From NCBI RefSeq assembly GCF_902167145.1, contig NC_050096.1:180083825-180147824 (forward strand): a DNA stretch of 64,000 bases, in the 5' to 3' direction. Under the pieces are notes generated by a model. That model was not told the origin of the DNA. It made no database searches and saw nothing but the letters and a program-made list of their open reading frames with translations. Both the position numbers and the translations under genes were made by a program. Origin of the DNA: Zea mays (taxonomy: Eukaryota; Streptophyta; Magnoliopsida; Poales; Poaceae). Positions 10,420 to 21,539 of the stretch are shown here, one piece after another (within the stretch, counting starts at the first letter, position 1; each line of letters starts with the position of its first letter).

Positions 10420-11469
10420 TAGAGGCCACCACACATATTCAGCTTTGGCTACTTGGTGCCTTGATCTCTCACTCAAAGTTTGATGTGGTTGATTTTCTGA
10501 TCTGTGAGATTGAGGATACAGTGTTGGATGGTCTCCGTGCTCGTCGTCAGCTACCGTATGCTCATTATCTCTGTCACATATTTGCGCAGCTGATCCAGCC
10601 TCCCTAGTTCCAGGCCACCCTCGAGGCCTCTCGACTTCAATTCGGCTTCTATCACCCAGCTCCAGAGGACATAGTTCCAGTGCCAGCTCTAATATAAGAT
10701 ATCAGGGTTGCGGATGAGGCCATAAGACAGTTCGAGGATCATAGATACTTCTTCTTCTGATGATGAGGATCTGGGAATTCCGCCACCACCTCCGGTGCCA
10801 CCTCGTTCCCACGATCATGAGGCTGGTAGCTCCAGTGCTGCTCCAGCTGCCCCTCCAGCTATTGACCCTACTTTGGATGCTATTCTTCAGTCGCTCACTC
10901 AGCAGCAGGCTCATTTGGTCGTAGAGCAGCCCAAGCAGGCAACCATTTAGCAGTAGATGTCCGAGAGGATGCTATTGATGTTTTAGACTATTCAGGACCG
11001 CTAGGACACCCTACAACATCAACTCCTAGCATACATGGCTAAGGACCAAGCGTTCATGACTCATATTCTCCAGCATACCGGTGTTCAGGTCCCTCCAGTG
11101 CAGTCTACTCTTTAGGTTGCCGTTGTGCCAGGTCTTCAGTCACGACCCCTCCTCCACTCTTTTGGTCCTTCTATCTTTCCGCTCAGGCCGGTCACCTTGG
11201 ATTTCTCGACCCAGGTCGTCGGACCTGTCAGTGCTCAGCCACCAGTGCCACCAGCGTCTGCTATTACCACTATCGCCGTGGTTGTTTCTGTGACTGCTCT
11301 AGTTCCAGCAGATCTTGCACCACAGCCAGCGTCAGAGTCAGCACCAGCTCTAGCCTCTACTACATATCCTGGATCTGAGACTGACTTCGATACTCAGCTC
11401 GTGTTTGCACTTCTGCCTCAACTGCGACCTGATGTGCCTTTACCTCCTCCGTCTTATTTTGGTCTATAG
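10420..11469 (+). pseudogene. Sirevirus envelope-like ORF, second part
   Basis: This continues the reading frame broken at 4230. It has a helical block at 10425-10607, then an acidic and proline-rich stretch (PPPPPVPPRSHDH), a glutamine-rich segment around 10880-11060 that would form a coiled coil, and a proline/alanine/serine-rich tail ending at 11469. Stops at 10605, 10948, 10954, 10984, 11002 and 11113 are all TAG. Most of them fall where glutamine would suit the surrounding composition. There is also a frame change near 10690-10750. Confidence 0.5.
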
Positions 11470-11919
11470 GTTTGGGTCACCGTTTTGGTGTTTGACGCCT
11501 AAGGGGGAGAGATGTGAGTTGTGAGAGCTAGGGGGAGTTAGGGAGTTAGTTGAGAGAGCTTTTGATCTTTTGATGTAATATATATGCTTGATATTCTCTG
11601 TACTAGCTCCACTTTTGTATGATGCTTAACTCACAAACTCTATGATATGCTCTCGATGGTTGTTAATGATTGTGTGTGTATTATGTTTTCACATATGATG
11701 TTGTCACCAGTCGTTCAGTTCTTGTTCATGGATTTCATTTCATACTTATATGAACAAGAAACTTATGTTGTGTATCCGCTGGTACTTACTATTTTATTAC
11801 ACGACTTTTTCTGTCAAAATTGTTAAGTATAACTAACCATCTTCTCCATTGACAGAAAATCAAACAAACTACTCTCACACTCTTGCAGGGTTGTCATCAA
11901 TCACCAAAAAGGGGGAGAT
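11470..11919 (+). other. Sirevirus 3' region with polypurine tracts
   Basis: Purine tracts occur at 11501-11510 (AAGGGGGAGA), about 11530-11537, and immediately before the LTR at 11906-11919 (AAAAAGGGGGAGAT). The last is placed to prime plus-strand DNA synthesis. Repeated polypurine copies upstream of the 3' LTR are a known Sirevirus trait. Nothing coding was seen. Confidence 0.75.
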
Positions 11920-12719
11920 TGAAAGCATCTAGGCCCTTGCTGGTTTTAATGATTAATGAAAACATAATATTATATGTGACTAACGTGTGTTTTGCATAGT
12001 AAATGGTAAGTTAGGTCGCATTACAGGAAGTTGCGTTGCAACGGTGAAAACAATCCCTGAGATGAGAACTTCAAGCGAGGGCTGAAAAAGGCGAAGAAAA
12101 ATATGAAGCTCTTCATATTCTGAGTGTCGAAGGAGTTGCAGACACTTGGTATAGAATTAAGACTTCTATATTTATTTTAGTCATAATATAAAGAGGGGTT
12201 ATGGATGAGTACTTTGACCAAGAGATTTCTAGTGTAGTGTTGGTGCATATTCACACTCACATCTAGTGCTAGATGTCACTCTATAACACTCTCACAAGTT
12301 AGAACGAAAAGCGGTTTAGAAAAATGAAAGGAAAATAAGATAGGGTTGCTGTCTTAGGGGCACCAGACTTTCCCGTGTGCACCGTACTGTCCGGTGCACC
12401 CTCTGACAGTTGGGCCAGCCAGCCTCGGGGGCAGCGCCTTTACCCCCGAGAAACCCGAGAGCAACGAGTTCATGAGTTGAATTTTAGCGGCCACATCGGA
12501 CTGTCTTCTTAACCTTGCTTTACATTCCACATTTAATTTGAGCATTTCACTTTGTTTAAATGCTTAGTAAGTATTTGAAGTGACGACTTAGGGTTGTTGT
12601 TTTTCTAGTAGTATTTATTTGTTGCTAGTAGTGAAGTTGGGCTCTTGCTTAGGGTTTAATATTTGTGGAATTTTTAGAAAAGCCTAGTTCACCCCCTCTT
12701 GGGCATCGTGATCCTTTCA
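11920..12719 (+). repeat. 3' LTR of the plus-strand Sirevirus
   Basis: An 800-bp LTR that begins TGAAAGCATC directly after the polypurine tract and ends ATCCTTTCA, so the termini are inverted repeats of TGAAAG. It contains one degenerate CCGTACTGTCCGGTGCACC palindrome near 12380. The 5' partner LTR is not in the window, so the target duplication cannot be checked. Confidence 0.8.
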
Positions 12720-13084
12720 ACGCCGAATCCACGGCGAGATCAGGGTCTCCTGGAATGCGCTATAGTCCAGCAGGCCGATAGTTTTGCCTCCCGATTTCAA
12801 GAGCCTGCCTCGGAACACCGAGCGGGGCCATCCCGATAAGAGAGATTATATTCGATTCATCTCGAGCTCGCAAGAGACAAAGCCACCGCATTCCGAGACC
12901 ACCTCCTCGACAACCATCAGAACCATAATGTCCGACACCGCCTTGGTGAGTAGCCACGCCACGACGACCGGTGCCACACCATGCATGGGTACCACCCTCG
13001 GTGGGGTGGTCGCTACGATAGTAGGGAAGATCGAAGCCCCTCGCCCGAGCCACCAGGTCCTCAAGTCTTCAACCGAGCAGAATT
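12720..13084 (+). pseudogene. Tat-type Ty3/gypsy gag scrap
   Basis: In the third plus frame, with stops, the translation includes GGRYDSREDRSPSPEPPGPQ. It matches the gag of the neighbouring gypsy element (GGRYDSGEDRSPSPEPPGPQ) but lies on the opposite strand. It starts directly after the Sirevirus LTR and stops at the gypsy LTR. It is part of an older, related element and the target site of the next insertion. Confidence 0.65.
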
Positions 13085-14822
13085 TGTCGGGGTTTCGAGA
13101 CCGGGGGGTCCCCGAGCCGACGAGTGAGTGTGCTGCGTGCCCCAGCCCAGATGGGTCGAGCGCGTGGGCGAGCGCGAAGGGGGGAAGAGGCGAGGTGGCC
13201 GGAGACGGGCGTGAGAGAGGTGGAGATCCCGCGACCTTCGTGTTCGTCCCGCGCCCAGGTCGGGTGCGCTTGCAGTAGGGGGGTTACAAGCGTCCACGCG
13301 GGTGAGGGAAGCGAGCGGCCCCAAGAGAGCGCCTGTCTCGTCCTCGTCCCCACGCGGCCAACCTTCTCTAAGAAGGCCCTGGTCCTTCCTTTTATAGTCG
13401 TAAGGAGAGGATCCAGGTGTACAGTGGGGGATGTAGCAGAGTGCTACGTGTCTAGCGGAGAGAGAGCTAGCGCCCTAGGTACATGCCAATGTGGCAGCCG
13501 GAGAGGTCTTGGCACCTTGCTGGCGTGATGTCGTGGCTGTCGGAGGAGCGACGGAGCCTGGCGGAGGGACAGCTGTTGGAGCGGTCGAGTCCTTGCTGAC
13601 GTCGCCCTGCTTCTGTAAGAGTGCTGAGAGCCGCCGTCGTCACAGAGCTTGTGGGGCGCCATCATTGTCCATCTGGCGGAGCTGGCCAGATGGGACGCCG
13701 GTCTTGTTCTCCGTGACCCGAGTCGGCTCGGGGTAGGATGATGATGGCGCTTCTTGTTGACGTGGCGGGCCTGCGCCCTAGGTCGGGCGACGTGGGGGCT
13801 CCTCCGAAGCTGAGGTTGAATCTGTCTTCTGTTGCCGAGGCCGAGTCCGAGCCATTGGGTCGGGCGAGGCGGAGGTCGTTCGGCCGAGGCCAGGGCGGAG
13901 TCCGAGCCCTGGGTCGGGCGAGGCGGAGTTTCGTCGTCTTCTGGGGCTGAGCCCGAGTCCGAGCCTCGGGTCGGGCGAGGCGGAGGTCATTCGGCCGAGG
14001 CCAGGGCGGAGTCCGAGCCCTGGGTCGGGCGAGGCGGAGTTTCGTCGTCTTCTGGGGCTGAGCCCGAGTCCGAGCCCCGGGGTCGGGCGGAGCGGAGTTC
14101 GCCGTCTTCCGGGTCTTAGCCCGAGTCCGAGCCCTGGGGTCGGGCGGAGCGGAGTTCGCCGTCTTCCGGGTCTTAGCCCGAGTCCGAGCCCTGGGGTCGG
14201 GCGGAGCGGAGTTCGCCGTCTTCCGGGTCTTAGCCCGAGTCCGAGCCCTGGGGTCGGGCGGAGCGGAGTTCGCCGTCTTCCGGGTCTTAGCCCGAGTCCG
14301 AGCCCTGGGGTCGGGCGGAGCGGAGTTCGCTATGGCGCCTTTGGCAAGGCCTGACTGCCTGTCAGACTCACTCTGTCGAGTGGCACTGCAGTCGGAGTGG
14401 CGCAGGCGGCGCTGTCCTTCTGTCAGACTGGTCAGTAGGGCGGTGAGTGACGGCGGTCACTTCGGCTCTGCCAGGGGGCGCGTGTCAGGATAAAGGTGTC
14501 AGGCCACCTTTGCGTTAAATGCACCTGCAACCTGGTCAGTCGGTGTGGCGATTTAGTCAGGGTTGCTTCTGAGCGAAGCCAAGGCCTCGGGCGAGCCGGA
14601 GGTGTGTCCGCCGTAAAAAGGGGGGCCTCGGGCGAGACAGAAGTCTCTCGAGGTCGGCTGCCCTTGGCCGAGGCTAGGCTCGGGTGAAGCGTGATCGAGT
14701 CACTCGTGTGGACTGATCCCTGACTTAATCGTACCCATCAGGCCTTTGCAACTTTATGCTGATGGGGGTTACCAGCTGAGAATTAGGCGTCTTGAGGGTA
14801 CCCCTAATTATGGTCCCCGACA
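13085..14822 (-). repeat. 3' LTR of the gypsy element
   Basis: Preceded in element orientation by the purine tract CTCGGGGGCTACTGTCGG. It contains four full copies of a 57-bp tandem repeat, against six in the partner LTR. Confidence 0.9.
14090..14330. repeat. 57-bp tandem repeat in the left LTR
   Basis: The unit includes CGGAGTTCGCCGTCTTCCGG and TTAGCCCGAGTCCGAGCC, with about four copies. Related degenerate units (GAGTCCGAGCC...GGTCGGGCGAGGCGGAG) extend upstream to about 13840. Confidence 0.85.
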
Positions 14823-16468
14823 GTAGCCCCCGAGCCTCGAAGGGAGTGTTAGCACTCGCTTGGAGGCTTTCGTCGCACTTTTTTGCAAGGGGACCAGCCT
14901 TTCTCGGTTGCATTTTGTTCCGGTGGGTGCGCGCGAGCGCACCCGCCGGGTGTAGCCCCCGAGGCCTCGGAGGAGTGGTTACACTCCTTCGAGGTCTTAA
15001 TGCCTTGCGTAATGCTTCGGCTGGTCTGGTCGTTCCCTCATGCGAACTGGTCGTAGCCCGGGTGCACGGTCGGGGCCCAAGCTCTCGGGCTGGTATGTTG
15101 ACGCTGTCAACGGTTTGGCCGGAGCCGGGTTTGCGAGAGCAGCCCCCGAGCCTCCGCACAGGGCGAGAGGACGATCAGGGACAGACTCGACTTTTTACAT
15201 ACGCCCCTACGTCGCCTTTCCGCAAGGAGGAGGGGGGAGTGCGCCATGTTACCCTCGATGGGCACCGAACATGGTGTCTCCGGTGAGCTGCAAGCGGGTA
15301 ATCCGAGTGGACGTCCGTGCCCCGTTCGTTGGGGGTCGGCTAGGGGCCCAGAGGCACGCCCAAAAGTACCTGCGGGTGATTTGCCGGACCCGGTCCCCTG
15401 GCGACGGGGTCCGAGGGCTCGATGCCTCCCTCCGATGGGATTCCGTTACAAGATCGTTCCCGCTGGTCTCGGAAATGTCCTAGGGTACCTCGGGAGCGCA
15501 GCCCGAGCCTCGGTTATGTATCGAACGTACCCCTGGTCATCCCTCGCTCGGTGTCTGAGGCGACTGTGAACCCTTCGGGGGCCAGCCTTCGAACCCCTGA
15601 TCAGTAATGGGCGCGGAGCCCGAGTAGCCTGAGGCGGCCATGGAACCCTTCGGGGGGCTGGCCTTCGAACCCCTGACCAGTAGTGGGTGTCGAGCCCACG
15701 CGATTTGTGGCGACTGTTGAACCCTTCGGAGGGCCAGTCTTCGAACCTCTGATCAGTAAGGGGGGGGCTCGGAGCCCGGTTCCTTCGCAGAGAAGGATCC
15801 TTTTCGGGGTATCCCCCTTTCCCGGTCCCTGTTGCAAGAGATAGAGAAAGAGGAAAAAGGAAAAGGATACGAAATCGAACGACGTGGCGTACCTTTTTTG
15901 ACGTGGTTATTGCGGCGAAGGCGAAGCGTCGTCCGCTTCTCCTGCCAGAATCGCCGCCTGTCCCGCCGCGGAGTTAATGCAACGGGGCGAGCGGTTGGCG
16001 GGGCGGCCGTTGCGCGTGCGCGAGCCGTTCGAGGAACGGGTCACGGGTGCACCGTCATCACGCCGTGGGAGGAGGCACCCTTGCCGTCCCCGGACGGGAC
16101 GTGAGCCTGGCTGACGACGTGACTGCTGCGCCCGCCCGCCTGCCACCGCCATTACTGCCGGCCCACTTTCGGCCGCTTTGACCAACGCGCCAGGCTGGCG
16201 CTGCTGGGTCGTGCGCTGGTCGCCTCGAGTCGCGGCACAGGCTCCGCAACCGAAGAGGCGCGACAGTGGCGCAAGTGGCGGTGCGGTTGCTTGCATGCAG
16301 CAACTGGCGCGCCGGTTGCTTGACGCGTGGGCCTGGGCTTCCAAGCTGGCGTGTCAGAAGTCGGAGAAGCGCGTCCACCTGGTGCGGTTGCATGCCGCCT
16401 GCATGGCTGCCCGCCCCTTCCGCCCGTTGGTCTGGGCAAAAGTGGGGGGTCGCTTGTAACCGCTGGGC
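14823..16468 (-). other. Gypsy 3' non-coding region
   Basis: GC-rich sequence between the broken RNase H and the 3' LTR. It holds repeated AGCCCCCGAG tracts (near 14825, 14953, 15140). Three imperfect copies of a unit of roughly 75 bp (AACCCTTCGG...CAGCCTTCGAACC...GATCAGTA) lie at about 15560-15760. No integrase or chromodomain is seen. Long ORFs here reflect composition. Confidence 0.6.
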
Positions 16469-18224
16469 GGTTGTGGTTGAGCTCGAGCCCGAAGAACTTG
16501 TCTTCCAGGCGCCGAACCTCGTCGCAGTAGGCCTTCATCTTCGGGTCGCGGCAGTGGGAGTTCTTCATGACTTGGTCGATGACGAGCTGCGAATCACCGC
16601 GGGCGTCGAGGCGTCTGACCCCTAGCTCGATGGCGATCCGCAACCCGTTGACCAGAGCTTCGTACTCGGCCACATTGTTGGACGCCGGGAAATGGAGGCG
16701 CAGCACGTAGCGCAGGTGCTTTCCAAGGGGCGAGATGAAGAGCAGGCCCGCGCCGGCTCCTGTCTTCATCAGCGACCCGTCGAAAAACATGGTCCAGAGC
16801 TCCGGTTGGATCGGAGCCGTCGGCAACTGGGTGTCGACCCACTCGGCCACGAAGTCCGCCAACACCTGGGACTTGATGGCTTTCCGAGGGGCGAACGAGA
16901 TCGTTTCGCCCATGATTTCCACCGCCCACTTTGCGATCCTGCCCGAGGCCTCTCGGCACTGGATGATCTCCCCCAGGGGGAAGGATGACACCACAGTTAC
17001 CGGGTGAGACTCGAAGTAGTGTCGTAACTTCTGCCTTGTCAGGATCACAGCATACAGCAGCTTCTGAACTTGTGGGTAGCGGATCTTGGTCTCGGACAGT
17101 ACCTCGCTGACGAAGTAGACTGGCCTCTGAACGGGCAGTGCATGCCCTTCCTCTTGCCTCTCGACCACAATCGCGGCGCTAACCACCTGAGTGGTGGCGG
17201 CGACGTAGACCAAGAGGGCTTCTCCATCAGCTGGGGGCACCAAGACAGGCGCCTTTGTAAGGAGCGCCTTCAGGTTTCCGAGGGCTTCCTCGGCCTCAGG
17301 GGTCCAAGCGAAACACTCAGTCTTCCTTAAGAGGCGGTACAGAGGCAGACCTCTTTCGCCGAGGCGTGAGATGAAGCGGCTCAGGGCCGCGAGGCATCCC
17401 ATGACCCTCTGTACGCCTTTTAAGTCCTTGATGGGTCCCATGCTGGTGATGGCCGCGATCTTCTCCGGGTTGGCTTCGATGCCTCGCTCGGAGACGATGA
17501 ACCCCAGGAGCATGCCCCGGGGCACCCCGAAGACACACTTCTCAGGATTGAGCTTGACTCCTTTCGCCTTGAGACATCGGAATGTCACTTCAAGGTCGGA
17601 GAGGAGGTCAGAAGCCTTCCTTGTCTTGACTACGATGTCATCGACGTAGGCCTCGACGGTGCGACCGATGTGTTCGCCGAACACATGGTTCATGCACCGC
17701 TGGTACGTCGCGCCCGCATTCCTCAAACCGAACGGCATGGTGACATAGCGGTACATGCCGAACGGCGTGATGAAAGAAGTCACGAGCTGGTCGGACTCTT
17801 TCATCCGGATCTGGTGATACCCTGAGTAGGCATCGAGGAAGGACAGGGTTTCGCACCCAGCGGTGGAATCCACGATTTGATCGATGCGAGGCAGAGGGTA
17901 GGGAACCTTCGGACATGCTTTGTTGAGACCAGTGTAGTCTACACACATCCGCCATTTCCCCCCTTTCTTCCTCACAAGCACAGGGTTGGCAAGCCATTCG
18001 GGATGGAATACCTCTTTGATGAACCCTGCTGCCATTAGCTTGTGGATCTCTTCGCCAATCACTCTGCGCTTCTCCTCGTCGAATCGGCGCAGAGGCTGCC
18101 TGACGGGTCGGGCTCCGGCCCGAATATCCAGCAAGTGCTCGGCGACATCCCTCGGTATGCCAGGCATGTCCGAGGGACTCCACGCAAAGACGTCGGCGTT
18201 TGCGCGGAGAAAGTCGACGAGCAC
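16469..18224 (-). pseudogene. Gypsy reverse transcriptase and partial RNase H
   Basis: This continues the gag-protease frame after a single TAG. The RT domain has the expected order of motifs (WRMCVDYTGLNKACPK, FLDAYSGYHQI, TPFGMYRYVTMPFGL), with the catalytic block AYVDDIVVK about 190 residues in. Next come the connection region and an RNase H with FFDGS, AEYEAL and GDSQLV. The match to RNase H stops about 585 codons in (near 16468), after which the frame reads unrelated proline/arginine-rich sequence to 16152. The RNase H end and the whole integrase are absent, so this copy cannot integrate by itself. Confidence 0.9.
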
Positions 18225-18230
18225 TGCTTC

Positions 18231-21200
18231 CTATTTGGGGTCGAGCCCGGACCCAATCCGGATCTGCTTGGAGGTGTCCCCGCTGGGGTCAAGAGGGACG
18301 GCATTAACCGTCTCTGCTGGCTCGAAGTTGCCGGCGTGACGCTTCACGTCTGGCACCTCCTTGGAGAGGTTCTCCAGGTCGGCGATGAGGGCCTCGGACT
18401 CGGCGAGGGCCTCGGCGTACTCCACGCACTCCACGTCGCATTCGAACGCGTGTTTGTACGTGGGGCCGACGGTGATGACCCCGTTGGGGCCCGACATCTT
18501 GAGCTTCAAGTAGGTGTAGTTGGGGACGGCCATGAACTTCGCGTAGCATGGCCTCCCCAGCACGGCGTGGTAGGTTCCTCGGAACCCTACCACCTCGAAC
18601 GTCAGGGTCTCCCTTCGGAAGTTGGAGGGCGTTTCGAAGCAGACGGGGAGGTCGAGTCGCCCGAGGGGCTGGACGCGCTTCCCAGGGACAATCCCGTGGA
18701 AGGGCGCAGCGCCTGCCCGGACGGAGGACAGATCGATGCGCAGGAGCTTGAGGGTCTCGGCGTAGATGATGTTGAGGCAGCTGCCCCCATCCATCAGGAC
18801 CTTGGTGAGCCTGACGTTGCCGATGACGGGGTCGACGACGAGCGGGTATTTTCCCGGGCTCGACACGTGGTCGGGGTGGTCGGCCCGGTCGAAGGTGATG
18901 GGCTTGTCGGACCAGTCTAGGTAGACTGGCGCCGCCACCTTCACCGAGCAGACCTCCCGGCGCTCTTGCTTGCGATGCCGAGCCGAGGCATTCGCCGCAT
19001 GCCCACCGTAGATCATGAAGCAGTCGCGGACCTCGGGGAACTCTCCTGCTTGGTGATCTTCGTTTTTGTCGTCGTCGCGGGCCCTGCCACCCTCGGCGGG
19101 TGGCCCGGCCCTGTAGAAGTGACGCCGAAGCATGATGCACTCCTCGAGGGTGTGCTTGACGGGCCCCTGATGGTAGGGGCACGGCTCCTTGAGCATCTTG
19201 TCAAAGAGGTTAGCACCTCCGGGGGGCTTCCGAGGGTTCTTGTACTCGGCGGTGGCGACAAGGTCCGCGTCAGCGGCGGCGCGTTTCGATTGCGACTTCC
19301 TCTTGCCTTTCTTCTTGGCGCCGCGCGGAGTAGACGCCTCGGGAGCCTCTTCCGACGGGCGGCCCTGGGGCTGCTTGTCCTTTCGGAAGATAGCCTCGAC
19401 CGCCTCCTGGCCAGAGGCGAACTTGGTGGCGATGTCCATCAGCTCGCTTGCCCTGGTGGGGGTCTTGCGACCCAGCTTGCTCACCAGGTCGCGGCAGGTG
19501 GTGCCAGCGAGGAACGCGCCGATGACATCCGAGTCGGTGATGTTGGGCAGCTCGGTGCGCTGCTTCGAGAATCGCCGGATGTAGTCCCGGAGCGACTCCC
19601 CCGGCTGTTGTCGGCAGCTTCGAAGGTCCCAGGAATTCCCGGGGCGCACGTATGTGCCCTGGAAATTGTCGGCGAAGGCTTGGACCAAGTCGTCCCAGTT
19701 GGAGATCTGCCCCGGAGGCAGGTGCTCCAACCAGGCGCGAGCAGTGTCGGAGAGGAACAGGGGGAGGTTACGGATGATGAGGTTGTCGTCGTCCGTCCCA
19801 CCCAGTTGGCAGGCCAGGCGGTAGTCCGCGAGCCACAGTTCCGGTCTCGTTTCCCCCGAGTACTTCGTGATAGTAGTCGGGGGTCGGAACCAGGTCGGGA
19901 ACGGCGCCCGTCGGATGGCCCGACTGAAGGCCTGCGGACCGGGTGGTTCGGGCGAGGGACTCCGATCCTCCCCGCTGTCGTAGCGTCCCCCACGCCTGGG
20001 GTGGTAGCCTCGGCGCACCCTTTCGTCGAGGTGGGCCCGACGGTCGCGTCGATGGTGCTCGTTGCCGAGGTGGCCCGGGGCCGCAGGCGCGGTGTTACGC
20101 GTGCGCCCGGTGTAGACCGAGGCTTCCCGCATGAATCGGGAAGTCGCGGCATGAGGTTCCGAGGGATATCCCTGTCTTCGGGAGGCAGTGCTCTCGGCCC
20201 GTCGGGCCGCAGCGCCTTCCAGAAGATTCTTGAGCTCTCCCTGGATTCGCCGACCCTCGGTGGTTGATGGCTCCGGCATCGCGCGGAGGAGCATCGCTGC
20301 GGCTGCCAGGTTCTGACCCACCCCGCTGGATGCGGGCGGCGGCCTGACCCTGACATCGCCGGCGACGCGGCGCTGGAGACCTTGGGGCAGGTGACGTATT
20401 TCTCCGGCCGGGGGTTGGCCCGCCCATGCCTGCCCGGCGTCCCGACGGATCGGCTCAAGCGCTCCTGTTCCCTCGTTGAGCCTGGCCTGCGCCTCGCGGA
20501 CTTGCTCGAGTTGTGGGTCGTAACCCCCCGCCGGAACGGGGACCACAGCTAGCTCCCGCGGGATGTCGGCGCGAGGCACCGGCCTAGGAAGATCACCGTC
20601 CTCCGGCATGCCGAGATGGTTGCCTTCGGAGGGATCCCCTAGCTCGATGTGGAAACATTCGCGGCTTGGGCCGCAGCCCTCGTCGTCTAGGCTGCGGCTT
20701 CCGTCGGAACAGTCAGAGAGGCAATAGTCACATGCGGTCATGAAGTCCCGCATGGCACCGGGGTTGCCAAGTCCGGAGAAATCCCAACAGGTGCTGGGAT
20801 CGTCATCTTCCTCGGACCCAGAGGGCCCGTAGGTTGAGACGTCCGTCAACCGGTCCCAAGGCGACCGCATACGAAACCCCAGTGGGGTTGCACTCGCCTC
20901 GATGAGAGAGCCCGCCAAAGCGAGGTCGCTTGGCGGGTCGAGGCCGAGTCGAAATGACATAAGATGGGAGTTAGTCGGTACCTTTTGGTCGACGAGGAGC
21001 GACGTAGCCACATCGGGGACTGGTTGCACCGTCATCTCAGGTACGAGGGCGACGTCCTGCAGGCTTTCCGCGAGCGCGCTGGCGTCGTCTTCTTGCTCGG
21101 GATCAGCGTGTCGCGGGGGGACGGCGCCTGCCTTCGTCTCGAACGCGAGGTCGACGTCCGGCGTGCCTTCCGTCGGGGCGTCGGGGGCGTCGATTCGCTC

Positions 21201-21479
21201 GACGGCCAACGAAGCGCGGCCTCCCGCTTGGCCTTGATGGCCTCGCCTCCTCCTCCGTTGGCGGGGGAGAGAACGGAGCGAGCTCGAATGTTGTTCTTCC
21301 ACCACGCGGGGAAGGTGTCGTCGATTCCGCCGCCGGCGGGCGGGTTGTCGGCCGCCATTGTCGTTGTCGCGCGGCGGTGGAAGAAGTATCATGTCGTAGC
21401 TGTCGTCGAAGGACATGAACTTAAGAGTCCCGAAACGAAGCACCGTCCCGGGCCGGAGAGGTTGCTGGAGACTGCCCAT
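18231..21479 (-). pseudogene. Gypsy Gag-protease polyprotein, cut off from pol
   Basis: 1082 residues from ATG 21477-21479. A long low-complexity N-terminal half precedes the retrotransposon Gag core (FPTWFRPPTTITKYSGETRP through LRDYIRRFSKQRTELPN). A basic linker and a Cys/His knuckle-like block (CPYHQGPVKHTLEEC) follow. An aspartic protease has its active-site region at VLMDGGSCLNII (about residue 894), DGGS in place of the usual D-S/T-G, and the flap-side block VLGRPCYAKFMAVPNY. The ORF ends in TAG at 18231-18233, and RT follows in the same frame. A CAG-to-TAG change would explain the split. In an intact element this would be one polyprotein cut by its own protease. Confidence 0.85.
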
Positions 21480-21520
21480 CTAGAGCTTGACGGGGAGCTG
21501 TTCGTCAGCACGTAGCAGGC

Positions 21521-21538
21521 CCCTACCTGGCGCGCCAA
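21521..21538 (-). other. Gypsy primer-binding site
   Basis: Minus-strand TTGGCGCGCCAGGTAGGG, one base inside the 5' LTR. It is the expected position for a tRNA 3'-end complement. I did not determine which tRNA. Confidence 0.7.
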
Positions 21539-21539
21539 C

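Larger units (their letters stand above)
461..12719 (+). mobile_element. Decayed plus-strand Sirevirus, 5' truncated
   Basis: In order it contains an RT/RNase H tail, a spacer, an envelope-like ORF, a polypurine-rich 3' region and a 3' LTR. The layout (env-like ORF after pol, repeated GGGGGAG tracts, LTR bounded by TGAAAG and CTTTCA) fits the Sirevirus lineage of Ty1/copia. The 5' LTR, gag, protease and integrase are missing. The element is split by a later insertion at 4231-10419. The left limit of about 461 is where homology to the opposite-strand fragment ends, so it is approximate. Confidence 0.75.

Noticed and set aside
13840..14330. CRISPR-like or structural satellite array
   Set aside because: The units are contiguous 57-bp tandem repeats without spacers, lie inside an LTR, and are present in both LTRs.
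14725..16470. Several 80-165 aa ORFs in the gypsy 3' region and LTRs
   Set aside because: GC-rich composition leaves all frames open; there are no motifs and the frames conflict.
18042..20267. Plus-strand ORFs of 292 and 433 aa
   Set aside because: Shadows of the minus-strand gag-protease frame.
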